Source: Gemmatimonadota bacterium
Lineage (GTDB): Bacteria; Gemmatimonadota; Gemmatimonadetes; Longimicrobiales; Gaopeijiaceae
DNA length: 64,000 nt
Reading direction: 5' to 3'
Assembly (NCBI GenBank): GCA_030430625.1
Contig: JAUIKL010000002.1
Coordinates: 27,279-91,278 of the forward strand
The position numbers and the translations under genes were made by a program. Shown in pieces: positions 17,169-26,961 of this stretch. Numbering within the stretch: the stretch's first letter is position 1; the number at the start of each line of letters is the position of its first letter. A model generated the notes under the pieces. The model was not told the origin of the DNA. It made no database searches and was given only the letters and a program-made list of their open reading frames with translations.

Positions 17169-17909
17169 ATGAGCCACGACACTCGCCCGACGACGGGGTC
17201 CGCCCCGATCTCCCTTCGCCTCGAAGGAGAACGCATCGTCGAGACGGTGGAGCGCCTGAGCCGACGCATCGGGGAACGCTTTCCCGACTCGGGCCTCAAC
17301 CGCCTCGGATCGGACCTCCTCGAGATTGCTCGACACACTCAGGAGCACCTGGACGAGATCGCCCGCCCGATCCTCTGGCTCCGGACCGCGACCTGGCTGA
17401 TGGCGACCCTCCTGATCGCCGGCGCACTGGCCGCCTTCTGGGCGGTGCTCGCAGCCATCCCCGAGGGCTTCGAGAACCCCCTGGAAGCGGTCCAGGTCCT
17501 CGAGGCCGGGATCCAGGACGTGGTCTTCGTCGGCTTCGGCCTGGTCTTCCTCGTCACGGCGGAGAACCGACTTCGGCGAAAACAGGCGCTCGTCTTCCTC
17601 CGGGAGCTTCGTGCGCTGGCTCACATCGTGGACATGCATCAGTTGACCAAGGATCCCGATCGGCTCCTCCACCCGGTCGAGGATACGGCGTCGTCCCCGA
17701 GTCGCGTTCTCACGCGGGACGAGCTCGGTCGGTACCTCGACTACTGTTCCGAGATCCTCAGCCTGACATCGAAGCTGGCCGCGCTCTACGCGCAGCGTTT
17801 CGACGACTCCGTGGTTCTCCAGGCGGTCGACGAAGTCGAGGTCCTCACCGGTGGGCTGAGCAACAAGATCTGGCAGAAGATCATGATGCTGGACCAGGCT
17901 CACGGCTGA
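17169..17909 (+). CDS. uncharacterised membrane protein with two helices
   Basis: This 246-residue protein was not recognised. A soluble helical N-terminus of about 65 residues is followed by two hydrophobic segments, near 70-95 ('WLMATLLIAGALAAFWAVL') and 112-130 ('DVVFVGFGLVFLVTAEN'), then a basic stretch 'RLRRKQALVF' and a long helical cytoplasmic C-terminus rich in Leu and Asp. It has no signal peptide and no enzymatic motif. It ends 2 bases from the converging pilin-like gene. The ATG is the first plausible start after the divergent serine hydrolase promoter region. Confidence 0.6.
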   Translation: MSHDTRPTTGSAPISLRLEGERIVETVERLSRRIGERFPDSGLNRLGSDLLEIARHTQEHLDEIARPILWLRTATWLMATLLIAGALAAFWAVLAAIPEGFENPLEAVQVLEAGIQDVVFVGFGLVFLVTAENRLRRKQALVFLRELRALAHIVDMHQLTKDPDRLLHPVEDTASSPSRVLTRDELGRYLDYCSEILSLTSKLAALYAQRFDDSVVLQAVDEVEVLTGGLSNKIWQKIMMLDQAHG

Positions 17910-17911
17910 GG

Positions 17912-18940
17912 TCAGCGCGCCTCGAACATCGTGTTCGGGAGGAGTTCGAAGTACGAGAGGGATTCGTTGGCGGCGTACACGTTGCACGAGGCGTAGCGGA
18001 CGCTCGTCCGCATGTCCAACGAAGAAGGCGAATTGTTCGCGTCCAACCCCGCGATCAGCATGCCGTCCACGGAGCCGCCCCCAAGGAAGCCGAGGAAGGG
18101 CTCGTCCATGTTCTCGACGAGGACGATCCCGTCCCAGTTGAAGAGGAACCAGGGTCGGAAGTTGCCGACCCAGATGAGCACGCCCCGGTTGTGGCGCCCG
18201 GCGGTGTTGAGGATCGAAGCCCCCGTGTAGCGGACGAGGGGGAACGAGTCGGCCGGGATCGATCCGAGAGAAGGCAGCGTGTTTTCGTAGTCCACCGGGA
18301 AGTCCGGGTCGCTCAGCACGTCCCACCGCGCCACGATCGAGTCCCGTACTTCCGTCCATCCGCCGGGCCAGAGCTCGAAGAGTGGCACGCCGACCGACGT
18401 GCCGAGTACCGACGATCGGGCCACCACACCCGCGATCGGCGTCGCGCCTCCCCCCGGGCACTGCAGAAAGGTGTTAGTGTCGATTCCGACCGTCGTGCCG
18501 AGCGGGTGCACGATGAGGCTGTTCACCGAAGTCACCAGAGCCGCCATGTGCGGAATCGGTCGGCGATGCAGGACCGCCTGGGCCGCCACGATCCGACGGG
18601 CCGGTGAGTCGGGCGTGCGCGGATCCGCGACGGTCGCCTCGGCCTTCAGGGTGTATACGTGGGTCAGCGAATCGGTCTCCGCCATCTTCCGGGGCGTGAC
18701 GACGACGACGCCGTCGCCCATGGCATAGGTCACGGTGTCGGGCACCGTCCCCGAGTGTTCACCCACGAAGCGCTCGATCCCCGCGCGCGCTACTGCCAGC
18801 GCCTCGTCTCCCTGGCTGGAGTAGCGAGCCATCGCGCCCTCGGACGCGACGACGAGGTAGCCGGCCGCCCCCGCCACCGAGATGGCGAACAGCATGAACA
18901 CGACGAGCGCGAGGACGAAGCCGCGGTCGGCGCGTGTCAT
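17912..18940 (-). CDS. PilX-like minor pilin/assembly protein
   Basis: This 342-residue protein is the last gene of the minor-pilin set. It begins MTRADRGFVLALVVFMLF: a short basic leader then a hydrophobic helix, as in PilX/GspK-like proteins, which lack the strict GFTLIE site. The helix continues with Ala/Glu-rich sequence ('EALAVARAGIERFV'), typical of pilin packing. The rest is beta-rich with Cys pairs ('FLQCPGG', 'YASCNVY'). Such proteins cap or prime type IV pili or type II pseudopili. The start overlaps the pilW-like stop (ATGA). Unusually long for PilX. Confidence 0.6.
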   Translation of the reverse strand: MTRADRGFVLALVVFMLFAISVAGAAGYLVVASEGAMARYSSQGDEALAVARAGIERFVGEHSGTVPDTVTYAMGDGVVVVTPRKMAETDSLTHVYTLKAEATVADPRTPDSPARRIVAAQAVLHRRPIPHMAALVTSVNSLIVHPLGTTVGIDTNTFLQCPGGGATPIAGVVARSSVLGTSVGVPLFELWPGGWTEVRDSIVARWDVLSDPDFPVDYENTLPSLGSIPADSFPLVRYTGASILNTAGRHNRGVLIWVGNFRPWFLFNWDGIVLVENMDEPFLGFLGGGSVDGMLIAGLDANNSPSSLDMRTSVRYASCNVYAANESLSYFELLPNTMFEAR

Positions 18941-19776
18941 CGGATCTGCCTCACCGCGATCTCGGTCGACCAGCCGAAGGTGACGTCGTCCAGTCCGCCG
19001 GTGGCCGCGGTCTTTCGGGCGTTCGCCACGACACGGATCGCGTCGATGGCTCCGACCGAGGCCGCAGTCACGGTGTCCACGTACGTGGAGCTGCCTGCCA
19101 CCCGATACTGGAACTGAGCGGTCGAATCCATCCCGGTGACGAACTCGAGTTCTGCGAAGCCTCGCGGTGTCCGGAAGAGCGATGTCGAGACCGAATCGAG
19201 GACGGAGAGACCGAAGGTGTACGTCGCCTCCCTGAAGAGCATCACGACGTCGCCCTCGACAGGGGTCGTCGAGAAGAGGCCGTTGAGCCCGACGATCCGA
19301 TGGAATTCGGTACTCGCGCCCGTCGTGTCGGCACCGGCCGCGGCACACCCGGACGCCGAGCCCGCATCCGACCCGTTCAACGTGGACCAGTCGGCCAGCG
19401 CGTACTCCCACGTCGAGTCGTTGCGAAGCGCGAGGCCGGCCACGGTAGAGGTGTTCAGGCGCGCCTCACCACCCGGCGTCTGGATGTCACCGAGCGAACT
19501 GCTGGCCTTGTTACAGATCACCGACGTGGCGATGGGGGAGCGGATGGTCAGCGTCCGGGCGCCCGCCACGACGATGCCGTCCTCGGCGGCGCTGCGGATA
19601 TCGAGCCCGAGAAGTTGCGTGGCGGCGCGGGCGTTGTCCTGGACCTCGGCCCGCAGGGTGAGGGTCGAGTAGAAGGTGTTCTGAACCAGGAAGGCGTGCG
19701 TGGCCAACGCGATCACGAGGCTCGACAGGACCAACGCAATCAGCGTCTCGACCAACGTGAAGCCCCCGGGCCGCAT
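18937..19776 (-). CDS. PilW-like minor prepilin
   Basis: This 279-residue protein has the leader MRPGG followed by FTLVETLIALVL, the class III signal cut by prepilin peptidase between Gly5 and Phe6, with the conserved Glu at +5. The hydrophobic helix and 'ATQLLGLDIRSAAEDG' match PilW/GspJ-type minor pilins. Two Cys lie in the globular part ('VICNKAS', 'ASGCAAAG'). It sits between the PilV-like and PilX-like genes with ATGA-type overlaps. Its role is priming or tip formation of a type IV pilus. Confidence 0.75.
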   Translation of the reverse strand: MRPGGFTLVETLIALVLSSLVIALATHAFLVQNTFYSTLTLRAEVQDNARAATQLLGLDIRSAAEDGIVVAGARTLTIRSPIATSVICNKASSSLGDIQTPGGEARLNTSTVAGLALRNDSTWEYALADWSTLNGSDAGSASGCAAAGADTTGASTEFHRIVGLNGLFSTTPVEGDVVMLFREATYTFGLSVLDSVSTSLFRTPRGFAELEFVTGMDSTAQFQYRVAGSSTYVDTVTAASVGAIDAIRVVANARKTAATGGLDDVTFGWSTEIAVRQIR

Positions 19777-20174
19777 CACCAGACTCCCGACACGTACGAC
19801 GTAACGTCGTGTGTGGGCCCCGTCCCCGATGCGGACGAGATCGTGACATCGATCCGCGCCAACACCGCCGTCATCGATGTGACGACGATGGTGCGCTCGT
19901 ACGACCACCCCTGGACGGTCGTCGTGTCGACGGTGGTTCCGGCTCCGAGTGAGTCGAGCGGCATCGACTCCAGGCTGTCCAGGGTCGCGCTGGCCAGCGC
20001 GACGATCTCGGATCGGGCCCCGGCGTTCCGGATCTGGCCGGTGAGCGCACTTCCCGCCTGCATCACCATGAGGATCCCGGCGGAGAAGATGACGAGCGCC
20101 CCCACGACTTCGATCAGGGTGAAGCCACCGACGCACCCACGCACCCGCCCCCCCTTGCAGGACATCGCCCTCAA
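19776..20174 (-). CDS. PilV-like minor prepilin
   Basis: This 132-residue protein has the prepilin leader ending 'CVGG' before FTLIEVVGALVIFSAGIL, the classical processing site with Glu5. The leader is long if translation begins at the ATG at 20174; a GTG in 'VRGCVGG' would give a short leader and is also possible. After the helix, 'NAGARSEIVALASATLDSLESMPLDSL' in part is typical of PilV/GspI proteins. It is flanked by FimT-like and PilW-like genes, overlapping both by 1-4 bases. Confidence 0.72.
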   Translation of the reverse strand: MRAMSCKGGRVRGCVGGFTLIEVVGALVIFSAGILMVMQAGSALTGQIRNAGARSEIVALASATLDSLESMPLDSLGAGTTVDTTTVQGWSYERTIVVTSMTAVLARIDVTISSASGTGPTHDVTSYVSGVW

Positions 20175-20659
20175 CTCTGCTCGATCCTCGAGGCCCCCAT
20201 ACCGTTGAACGTTACACGGTACGTCGTGGGACCGGCAGAAAAAGTCGCCGTGGCAATCGCACTGCCCCAGGGCGTGACATCGGCCATACCCCTCGAATCG
20301 AAAAGGAGGGAGTCCCCGCTGAGGTCGAGGGTGATGGCCGTCAGCTCGATTTCACCGTTGGCCCCGAATCGCCGGCGGGCGATCTCCGTCGAGGTCGAGG
20401 GAGAGACCACTTCGTATAGGAGCGTCCCTTCGAAGAAGCGGACGACGACCGGCTCGTTGACACGGATCGCGTAGCTCCGAGCCGCCGTCAGATCTTGAGC
20501 GAACACCTGCGCCGCTCGGCGCGCGGCATCGCGTCGGAAGTAGTCCGAGAAGGTCAGGGTACCGAACGTCATGACGATCGCGGCGATCGTGACGACGATG
20601 AGGAGCTCGATCAGCGTGAAGCCACGCCGCATCCCGCCCGCCCCCCCTCGGCCCGACAT
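20171..20659 (-). CDS. FimT/GspH-like minor prepilin
   Basis: This 162-residue protein contains MRRG-FTLIELLIVVTIAAIV, a perfect prepilin site; the family features 'DLTAARSYAIRVNEPVVVRF' and a Gly-rich end then follow ('RVTFNGMGASRI'). If translation starts at ATG 20632 the leader is four residues; the ATG at 20659 overlaps the glutamate dehydrogenase stop (TGATG) and adds nine Gly-rich residues. The first of four minor-pilin genes in FimT-PilV-PilW-PilX order, the set that primes type IV pili. The major pilin is not in the window. Confidence 0.78.
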   Translation of the reverse strand: MSGRGGAGGMRRGFTLIELLIVVTIAAIVMTFGTLTFSDYFRRDAARRAAQVFAQDLTAARSYAIRVNEPVVVRFFEGTLLYEVVSPSTSTEIARRRFGANGEIELTAITLDLSGDSLLFDSRGMADVTPWGSAIATATFSAGPTTYRVTFNGMGASRIEQS

Positions 20660-23600
20660 CAGCCCTCGCGAGCCTCGCTTCGGGCCACCCGATCCGCAAT
20701 CGCTCCGAGCTCTCGCGTCGCCACCGACGCGGCCGCCAACCCGATCTCACCCTCCTCCCGCAGCTCGGTGCTGATCGAATCGAAGCGCTCTACCTCCCGC
20801 TGCGTAAGAAGACCAGGGTAGTCCGACCCGGCCCCACTCCGGTTGGTCCGCGCCGCTCGCTGCATCAGACCCACCGTCAGCGCTCGGTGCGCCCGAGACA
20901 GGTCGGAGGAGAGCACCTGTACGGCGCGCTGCTCCCACGGGTCGTCGCCTGCCGACGCAAACGTCTTGCGGCGCAGCCACGGAATCTCGAACCGGGCCGA
21001 TGCCTGATAGTACGCGCGGGCCGTCGCTACCGCCTCCGACCCCGTCTCGCGCGCGATCCCGAGGATCTCGAGGATCTGATCGAGGAACCGAAGGGTGATC
21101 AGCCGCCGGGAGAACGCTTCGTCCGCACCCAGCTCCTGGATCTCGCGAACCCGCGCCTCGAACAGCTGGAGTTCTTCACCGGCGACCACCTCCCCGAAGG
21201 CGTCGCGCAACTCCGCGAGTCCAGAGAGGTTCTGGTCGACGATGTCGGCGGCTTCGTGCTCCGGATCCTTGTTCAACAGGACCCACCGCGTCGTGCGCTC
21301 GAGCACACGTGAGAGGGCGAGCAGCCATCGGTACGAGACGCGCGCGTTCAGCGAGGTACTCTGGGTGGCCATCTGGCCCAGCAGCGCCCGGTGATCGGAG
21401 AGCCGTGAAGCGACGAGCCAGGCTCGAACGACCTCCTCGGCACCCGCACCGGTATCCCGCATCACGCGGGTCACGAAGCCGGCCCCCATCAGGTCCACGA
21501 GATCGTTGGTGACCTCGGCCGTGATGATCTCCCGACGGAGTCGGTGCCCGTCGAGGTTGGCCTCGCCGGCCGCACGCATGGCCTTGGCCGGGAAGTACCC
21601 GAGGAGGTAGCTGTACGTGGCCGGATCGTCCGGAAGTCGGCCCGCAAGCAGCTGTCCCTTCAACCGAAGCTTCGAGTAGGCCAGGAGGACACAGAGCTCC
21701 GGTCGGGCCATCGCCTGACTCCGCCCCTTTCGTTCGGCAAGAACGTCCGCGGAGGGGAGGCGCTCGGCGGCTCGATCGAGTTCCCCCGCCTTCTCCAGCG
21801 TGTACATCAGGTCGCGGAAGTCGTCGAGCGATTCCTTCGAGCGACGCTCGTCGAGCGAGATGGCGAGGCTCTGGGACCGGTTGTTCTCCAGGACGAGCTC
21901 CGCCACCGCTTCGGTCAGCTCCTCCAGCAGCTCGTTGCGCTCGTCCGCCGTGAGGGAACCAGCCTGAACCGCGGGCGCGAGCAGGATCTTGAGGTTCACC
22001 TCATGATCCGACATGTCGACGCCGGCCGAGTTGTCCAACGCGTCGGTGTTGAGGCGGCCACCCGCAAGCGCGTACTCGACCCGCGCCCGCTGCGTCATGC
22101 CGAGGTTGCCGCCCTCGCCGATCACGTCACAGCGAAGGGCGCCGGCATCGACTCGAACCGCATCGTTGGCCGGATCCCCGGCGTCCGCGTGGGTCTCGGT
22201 GGCCGACTTCACGTAGGTGCCGATCCCACCGTTCCACAGGAGCTCGACCGGGGCAGCCAGCACGGCCTGAATGAGCGCCTCCCCGTTGGTCGGGGCCTCC
22301 TCGTCGTCCTTGATGCCCAATGCCGCGCGCGCCTGAGGGGTCAGTTCGACCTCCTTGGCCCCGCGGGGCACGATCATCCCTCCCTCGCTCATGAGGGAGG
22401 TGTCGTAGTCCTCCCAGCTCGAGCGACCGAGCGCGAACATCCGTTTGCGCTCCTCGTACGTGGTGGCCGGGTCCGGATCGGGATCGATGAAGATGTGCCG
22501 GTGATCGAACGCGGCGATCAAGCGGATGTGCTCGGACAACAGCATTCCGTTCCCGAAGACATCCCCGCTCATGTCCCCGATACCCGCCACGGTGAAGGGC
22601 TCGGCCTGGATGTCCTTCCCTTTCTCCCGGAAGTGACGACGCACGCACTCCCACGCCCCCCGGGCTGTGATCCCGACAGACTTGTGGTCGTACCCGTGTG
22701 ACCCGCCCGAGGCGAAAGCGTCGTCGAGCCAGAATTCGTAGTCGGCCGAAACCCCGTTCGCGATGTCCGAGAAGGTCGCGGTCCCCTTGTCGGCAGCCAC
22801 GACGAGATACGGATCGGGCGGATCGAAAGCCACGACGTCCGGAGCCGGCTGGGTCTCCCCTCCCACGATGTTGTCGGTGAGATCGAGGAGACCTCGGATC
22901 AGGGTCTGGTACTGGGCCTTCCCTTCCGCGAACCACTCCTCTCGATCGGAAGGCGTGTACCGGGTGACGAAGCCACCCTTCGAGCCTCCGGGCACGATGA
23001 CGGCGTTCTTCACCATCTGCGTGTTCACGAGGCCGAGAACCTCGGTCCGGAAGTCGTCGGGTCGATCGCTCCACCGGATCCCGCCGCGGGCCACGGTCGA
23101 GCCCCGAAGATGCACACCTTCCATCCTCGACGAGTGAACCCACACCTCGAAGAGGAGTTCGGTCGCCCGACTGTTGGCCAGATCCCCGACGAGGAATTTG
23201 AAGGAGATGTAGGGTACCCCCCCCGACCGGTATGTCGGCTTCGTCCCTCCACGTCGGTAGAAGTTGGTTCGGACGGCCGAAGAGATGACCTCCTCGAGCC
23301 TCCGCAGCGCGCGATCGTCGGCCAGGAGCGCGACACTCCGCAACGACGCATGGAATACGCGCAGGATGTCCTCGGCGGCCGAATCCCGCTGGGCCGTCGT
23401 CCGGGCGATCGCGGGATCGAATCTCACTCGGAAGAGGTCGAAGAGGACCTTGGCGATCCCCGGGTACTGAACGAGTGCGGTCTGGAGCGCCGCCCGGGAC
23501 GGGACCGAGCCCCGTTGGAAGGCGTAGCCCGAGAATCCCCGCAGCACGTCGATCTCCCGCCAAGTGAGTCCGGCCGTGACGACCAGAGCATTGAGCGGGT

Positions 23601-25578
23601 CGCTGATCACGTCGCCGGCTCGGGCCGCGAGCAGCGTACTCGAGAGGCGGTCGGAACACTCTTCGACGACCAGACGATGTCCCGCGGCATCCTGAATGGC
23701 AAAGACGTAGATGGTGGCTTCGGGCTCACCGTCTCGCTCGACCTCGTAGGGCTTCATGGCCAGAACACGAAGCCCCGCGTTCTCCAGGATCGGCATGAAG
23801 TCCGAGAGAACCAGGCGTGAGGATCGGAGGAAAACCTTGAGCTCGGTCGCGTCCTGGACCCCCGCCACTGACTCGTCGTCGGCGTGGTTGGTCAGGCGGA
23901 TCGAGATCTGCTCCCCCTCGTCGAGCAGTCGCTCCATCTCGAGGATGTCGTCGACGGCGATCGCCGGGTCGGCAGCCGCCTGGTACTCGCGGCTCAGGGC
24001 CTGTCCATAGTACTCGGCGAGGCGCGCCGCTTCGTCCGTCGAACACGAAGCCTCCAGCCCGTCCTGCACCCGATCCGCCCACGTGCGGATGATGCCCGCA
24101 ACCAACACCTCCAACTCCGCCTCGGTCACCGCGCTCACAGACTCGGGCTCGGCGCCGATGTAGAAGTGGAGCCGGGCCTGGTCTCCCTCACCCATGGCCA
24201 GATGGTAGTTGAGCACGTCACCCCGATAGGCCTCGACGAGTGCCGCTTCGATCTGCTTCCGGATCGTCCCCGAGAAGCGGTCCCGCGCGACGATGATCAG
24301 GACGGACACACCGCGCTGGAGGGGATCCTCGCGGACCGCCACGCGCACCTCGCCACGACCGTACGAGTCGAGAATGGCCCGGATATCCTGACCGACCTCT
24401 TCGACCGACTCCAGGAAGAGCTGCTCCTTGGGGAGCGAGTCGAAGATCGTGATGGTCTCCTTGTAGTCGTGCGATCCCTCTCGCACACCGGCCGCATCGA
24501 GAACGTCGGCCAGCTTCACCCGGAGGACCGGTATCGTGCCCGACGGTTCGGCGTAGGCCTTGGAGGTGAACAGGCCGATGAAGCGGTGCTCCCCGATCAC
24601 CTCTCCGGCATCCGAGAGCTTCTTGACTCCGACGTAGTCCATCCGGGCACGTCGGTGTACGGTGGACTCCGCGTTCGTCTTGTTGACGATCAAGACCGGA
24701 CCGTGCATCGCCAGCTGCCGCATGCCGGACTCGAGCTTCGAGAGCGGCACGGGTTCGGCGAACCGTGACTCCCCCTCGTTGCGGAGGAGGCCGAGCCCAC
24801 TGCCCGGCTCGACGACAACGGCGGGCTCGGGCCCGGCGTCGGTCAGGAGGTCGTAACCACGGTATCCGAGGAAGACGAAGCCGCCGTCGCGAAGCCACCG
24901 CAGAAAGGCCTGAATCTCCTCGAACTCGTCGGAGCGCTCGGGGAAGCGCTGCGCATGCTCTCCGACTCCGTCCACGATGACGTCGAGCACGCCGAGCATC
25001 GGTTTGAAGTCGTCCGTCGCCCGCACGACGTCCTGAAGTCTGCGACGGACCTCGGTCAGGAGGGCATCACGGCGCTCCGAGTCCTCGATCCGAGCGATCT
25101 CACAGTGGACGATCGACTCCTTGGCCCCGCCGTCCGATGGCGCGTGGACCCCCACCACCTCACCATCGGCACCCCGCTCGATGTCGAGGATCGGATACAC
25201 CATCCGCTCGATAGCGTATCCAGCCGCTCCGATGCACTCCCGGATCGAGTCGATGATGAAGGGTCGCTCCGAGACGTTGGTGCGGATGACCGTGACATCG
25301 TCACCCCACTCGCCGTCCGGATTCTCGACGGCGACATCCACCCGTGACGCACGCGTCGACTGGAGGAAGCCGAACGTCGATGTCGCCATGGCCGCGAGTT
25401 CGTCGGCCGAACGGGCCCGGAGTAACTCCTCGGGCGCGCGGGACAGAAAGAGACGTGTGAAGGCGAGGAGAAGCGGGTCGGCTCCTCCAGGTCGCGCCTC
25501 GAGCTTGCGGCACGCCGACACGATGGCCGGCGACTCCGCGCGGAGCCGCCGTTCGGCCGCTCCCGGTTGGTCGCTCAT
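20659..25578 (-). CDS. gdhB: large NAD-dependent glutamate dehydrogenase (about 180 kDa class)
   Basis: This 1,639-residue protein belongs to the large bacterial NAD-GDH family, which oxidises glutamate to 2-oxoglutarate and ammonia with NAD+. The N-terminal half has ACT-like regulatory segments ('ERPFIIDSIRECIGAAGY', 'RVAVREDPLQRGVSVLI'). The catalytic core, near residues 760-1200, carries 'FKFLVGDLANSRATE', 'LRGSTVARGGIRWSDR' and the glutamate-binding 'MVKNAVIVPGGSKGGFV', followed by 'GIGDMSGDVFGNGML'. The ATG at 25578 is preferred over a TTG at 25608. It is the first gene of the transcript that continues into the minor pilins, an odd pairing. Confidence 0.92.
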   Translation of the reverse strand: MSDQPGAAERRLRAESPAIVSACRKLEARPGGADPLLLAFTRLFLSRAPEELLRARSADELAAMATSTFGFLQSTRASRVDVAVENPDGEWGDDVTVIRTNVSERPFIIDSIRECIGAAGYAIERMVYPILDIERGADGEVVGVHAPSDGGAKESIVHCEIARIEDSERRDALLTEVRRRLQDVVRATDDFKPMLGVLDVIVDGVGEHAQRFPERSDEFEEIQAFLRWLRDGGFVFLGYRGYDLLTDAGPEPAVVVEPGSGLGLLRNEGESRFAEPVPLSKLESGMRQLAMHGPVLIVNKTNAESTVHRRARMDYVGVKKLSDAGEVIGEHRFIGLFTSKAYAEPSGTIPVLRVKLADVLDAAGVREGSHDYKETITIFDSLPKEQLFLESVEEVGQDIRAILDSYGRGEVRVAVREDPLQRGVSVLIIVARDRFSGTIRKQIEAALVEAYRGDVLNYHLAMGEGDQARLHFYIGAEPESVSAVTEAELEVLVAGIIRTWADRVQDGLEASCSTDEAARLAEYYGQALSREYQAAADPAIAVDDILEMERLLDEGEQISIRLTNHADDESVAGVQDATELKVFLRSSRLVLSDFMPILENAGLRVLAMKPYEVERDGEPEATIYVFAIQDAAGHRLVVEECSDRLSSTLLAARAGDVISDPLNALVVTAGLTWREIDVLRGFSGYAFQRGSVPSRAALQTALVQYPGIAKVLFDLFRVRFDPAIARTTAQRDSAAEDILRVFHASLRSVALLADDRALRRLEEVISSAVRTNFYRRGGTKPTYRSGGVPYISFKFLVGDLANSRATELLFEVWVHSSRMEGVHLRGSTVARGGIRWSDRPDDFRTEVLGLVNTQMVKNAVIVPGGSKGGFVTRYTPSDREEWFAEGKAQYQTLIRGLLDLTDNIVGGETQPAPDVVAFDPPDPYLVVAADKGTATFSDIANGVSADYEFWLDDAFASGGSHGYDHKSVGITARGAWECVRRHFREKGKDIQAEPFTVAGIGDMSGDVFGNGMLLSEHIRLIAAFDHRHIFIDPDPDPATTYEERKRMFALGRSSWEDYDTSLMSEGGMIVPRGAKEVELTPQARAALGIKDDEEAPTNGEALIQAVLAAPVELLWNGGIGTYVKSATETHADAGDPANDAVRVDAGALRCDVIGEGGNLGMTQRARVEYALAGGRLNTDALDNSAGVDMSDHEVNLKILLAPAVQAGSLTADERNELLEELTEAVAELVLENNRSQSLAISLDERRSKESLDDFRDLMYTLEKAGELDRAAERLPSADVLAERKGRSQAMARPELCVLLAYSKLRLKGQLLAGRLPDDPATYSYLLGYFPAKAMRAAGEANLDGHRLRREIITAEVTNDLVDLMGAGFVTRVMRDTGAGAEEVVRAWLVASRLSDHRALLGQMATQSTSLNARVSYRWLLALSRVLERTTRWVLLNKDPEHEAADIVDQNLSGLAELRDAFGEVVAGEELQLFEARVREIQELGADEAFSRRLITLRFLDQILEILGIARETGSEAVATARAYYQASARFEIPWLRRKTFASAGDDPWEQRAVQVLSSDLSRAHRALTVGLMQRAARTNRSGAGSDYPGLLTQREVERFDSISTELREEGEIGLAAASVATRELGAIADRVARSEAREG

Positions 25579-25713
25579 ATGGTTGGACGGGACGTCGCGC
25601 CGGTACAAGAAGCGCGGGGGTTGTGACGGACCAGTGGACTACAACGTTACCTGAGATCCGCCCGGCGGGAAACCGAAAATTCCCAGGGTCGAAGCATTGC
25701 TCTAGGTTGGTCC

Positions 25714-26961
25714 ATGCGCTTTCTGCACATCGCCGATGTTCACCTCGACACGGGCTTCGCAGGCCGGTCGGACGAGGTCCGGGCCCGCCTTCGCGAGGCG
25801 TCGAGAACGGCCTTCGTCCGCGCCGTCGACCTGGCGATCCGTGAAGACGTCCACGCGATTCTGATTGCCGGGGATCTCTTCGACGGAGACCGGCTCTCCT
25901 TCGAGACGGAGCGCTTTCTTCTCCGCGAGACCGAGCGTCTTCAGGACCATCAGATCACGGTCGTCTACGCCACCGGGAACCACGATCCGGGTGGCAACAC
26001 GGGCGGCCCCCGAACCCTGCCATGGCCCGCGTGTGTCCGCGTGGCGGACGACCGCACCCCACGGCGTTTCCAGATCCTCGACCGGCAACGCGACCCCGTC
26101 GGTTTCATCACCGCGGTCGGCCACGACGGCCCGCGCGTGTCCGAAGACCTGTCGCGGTTGCTTCCCGCTCCCGGTGACGAACTGCCGGAGGTAGCGCTTC
26201 TCCATACTCAGGTACACTCGTCCGAGGCGGCGGAGCAACACCACGCCTACGCCCCGTCCGATCTTACCTGGCTTCGGCATGCGGGCTACGACTACTGGGC
26301 GCTCGGCCACATTCACGTCGGGCAGGAGTTGTCGGACGACCCACCGATCTGGTACTCGGGGAGTCTGCAGGGGAAGACCCACGGTGACCGCGGCGCGCGC
26401 GGTGGATTGCTGGTCGACCTGTCCGATCGCCGGAATCCCGCCGTCTCCTTTCGCTCCCTGGCACCCGTGCGATGGGACACGATCGAAGCATCCCACCTCG
26501 ATCACGTCGATTCGCTCGACGAGTTGGAACGGGCCATCCGTGTGGCCTGGCAAGCCGTGCGCGATGCCGACCCCGCGCCCCACGACATCGAGTGGATGGT
26601 CCGAGTCGTCTTGTCCGGGCCATGCCCACTCTGGTCGGAGCTTCGTACCGAGGAAGATCGAGCCACTCTCGGGCGCGAACTGAGGGGTGTGCTCGGCGCC
26701 CTCGACGTGCTCGTCGTCGCCGACACCGTCCACCCCGTCCTCCCGCTGGACGAGCACCGACTCCGCACCGATGTACTGGGGGAGGTCCTCCGTCTCTCTG
26801 ACGCGGTACGCGGGGGGCGGGTCTCTTTGCACGGAGTACTCGAGGGGGGGCTGGCCGGGGTGACCGGCGACGACCCCGCTGCGATCGATGCCTACGTCCG
26901 CGACCTGCTGGGCGGGGCCGATGGCGAATTGGCCGCGCGCCTGCTCGAGGGAGAGTCGTGA
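25714..26961 (+). CDS. SbcD/Mre11-like metallophosphoesterase (YhaO family)
   Basis: This 415-residue protein is a predicted Mn2+-dependent DNA nuclease subunit. The five phosphodiesterase motifs are visible: DVHLD (8-12), GDLFDG near 53, GNHD near 88, 'LLHTQVH' near 166 and 'GHIHVG' near 198. The C-terminal 200 residues form the capping domain. The next gene encodes the ATPase partner with a 4-base overlap, as in Bacillus yhaO-yhaN and sbcD-sbcC. Its role is probably DNA end processing or repair. It diverges from the glutamate dehydrogenase gene across 135 bases. Confidence 0.85.
   Translation: MRFLHIADVHLDTGFAGRSDEVRARLREASRTAFVRAVDLAIREDVHAILIAGDLFDGDRLSFETERFLLRETERLQDHQITVVYATGNHDPGGNTGGPRTLPWPACVRVADDRTPRRFQILDRQRDPVGFITAVGHDGPRVSEDLSRLLPAPGDELPEVALLHTQVHSSEAAEQHHAYAPSDLTWLRHAGYDYWALGHIHVGQELSDDPPIWYSGSLQGKTHGDRGARGGLLVDLSDRRNPAVSFRSLAPVRWDTIEASHLDHVDSLDELERAIRVAWQAVRDADPAPHDIEWMVRVVLSGPCPLWSELRTEEDRATLGRELRGVLGALDVLVVADTVHPVLPLDEHRLRTDVLGEVLRLSDAVRGGRVSLHGVLEGGLAGVTGDDPAAIDAYVRDLLGGADGELAARLLEGES

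Noticed and set aside
22127-23659. 510-codon frame inside the glutamate dehydrogenase gene
   Set aside because: Arg/Gly/His-rich shadow in a second frame of a gene with clear family motifs.
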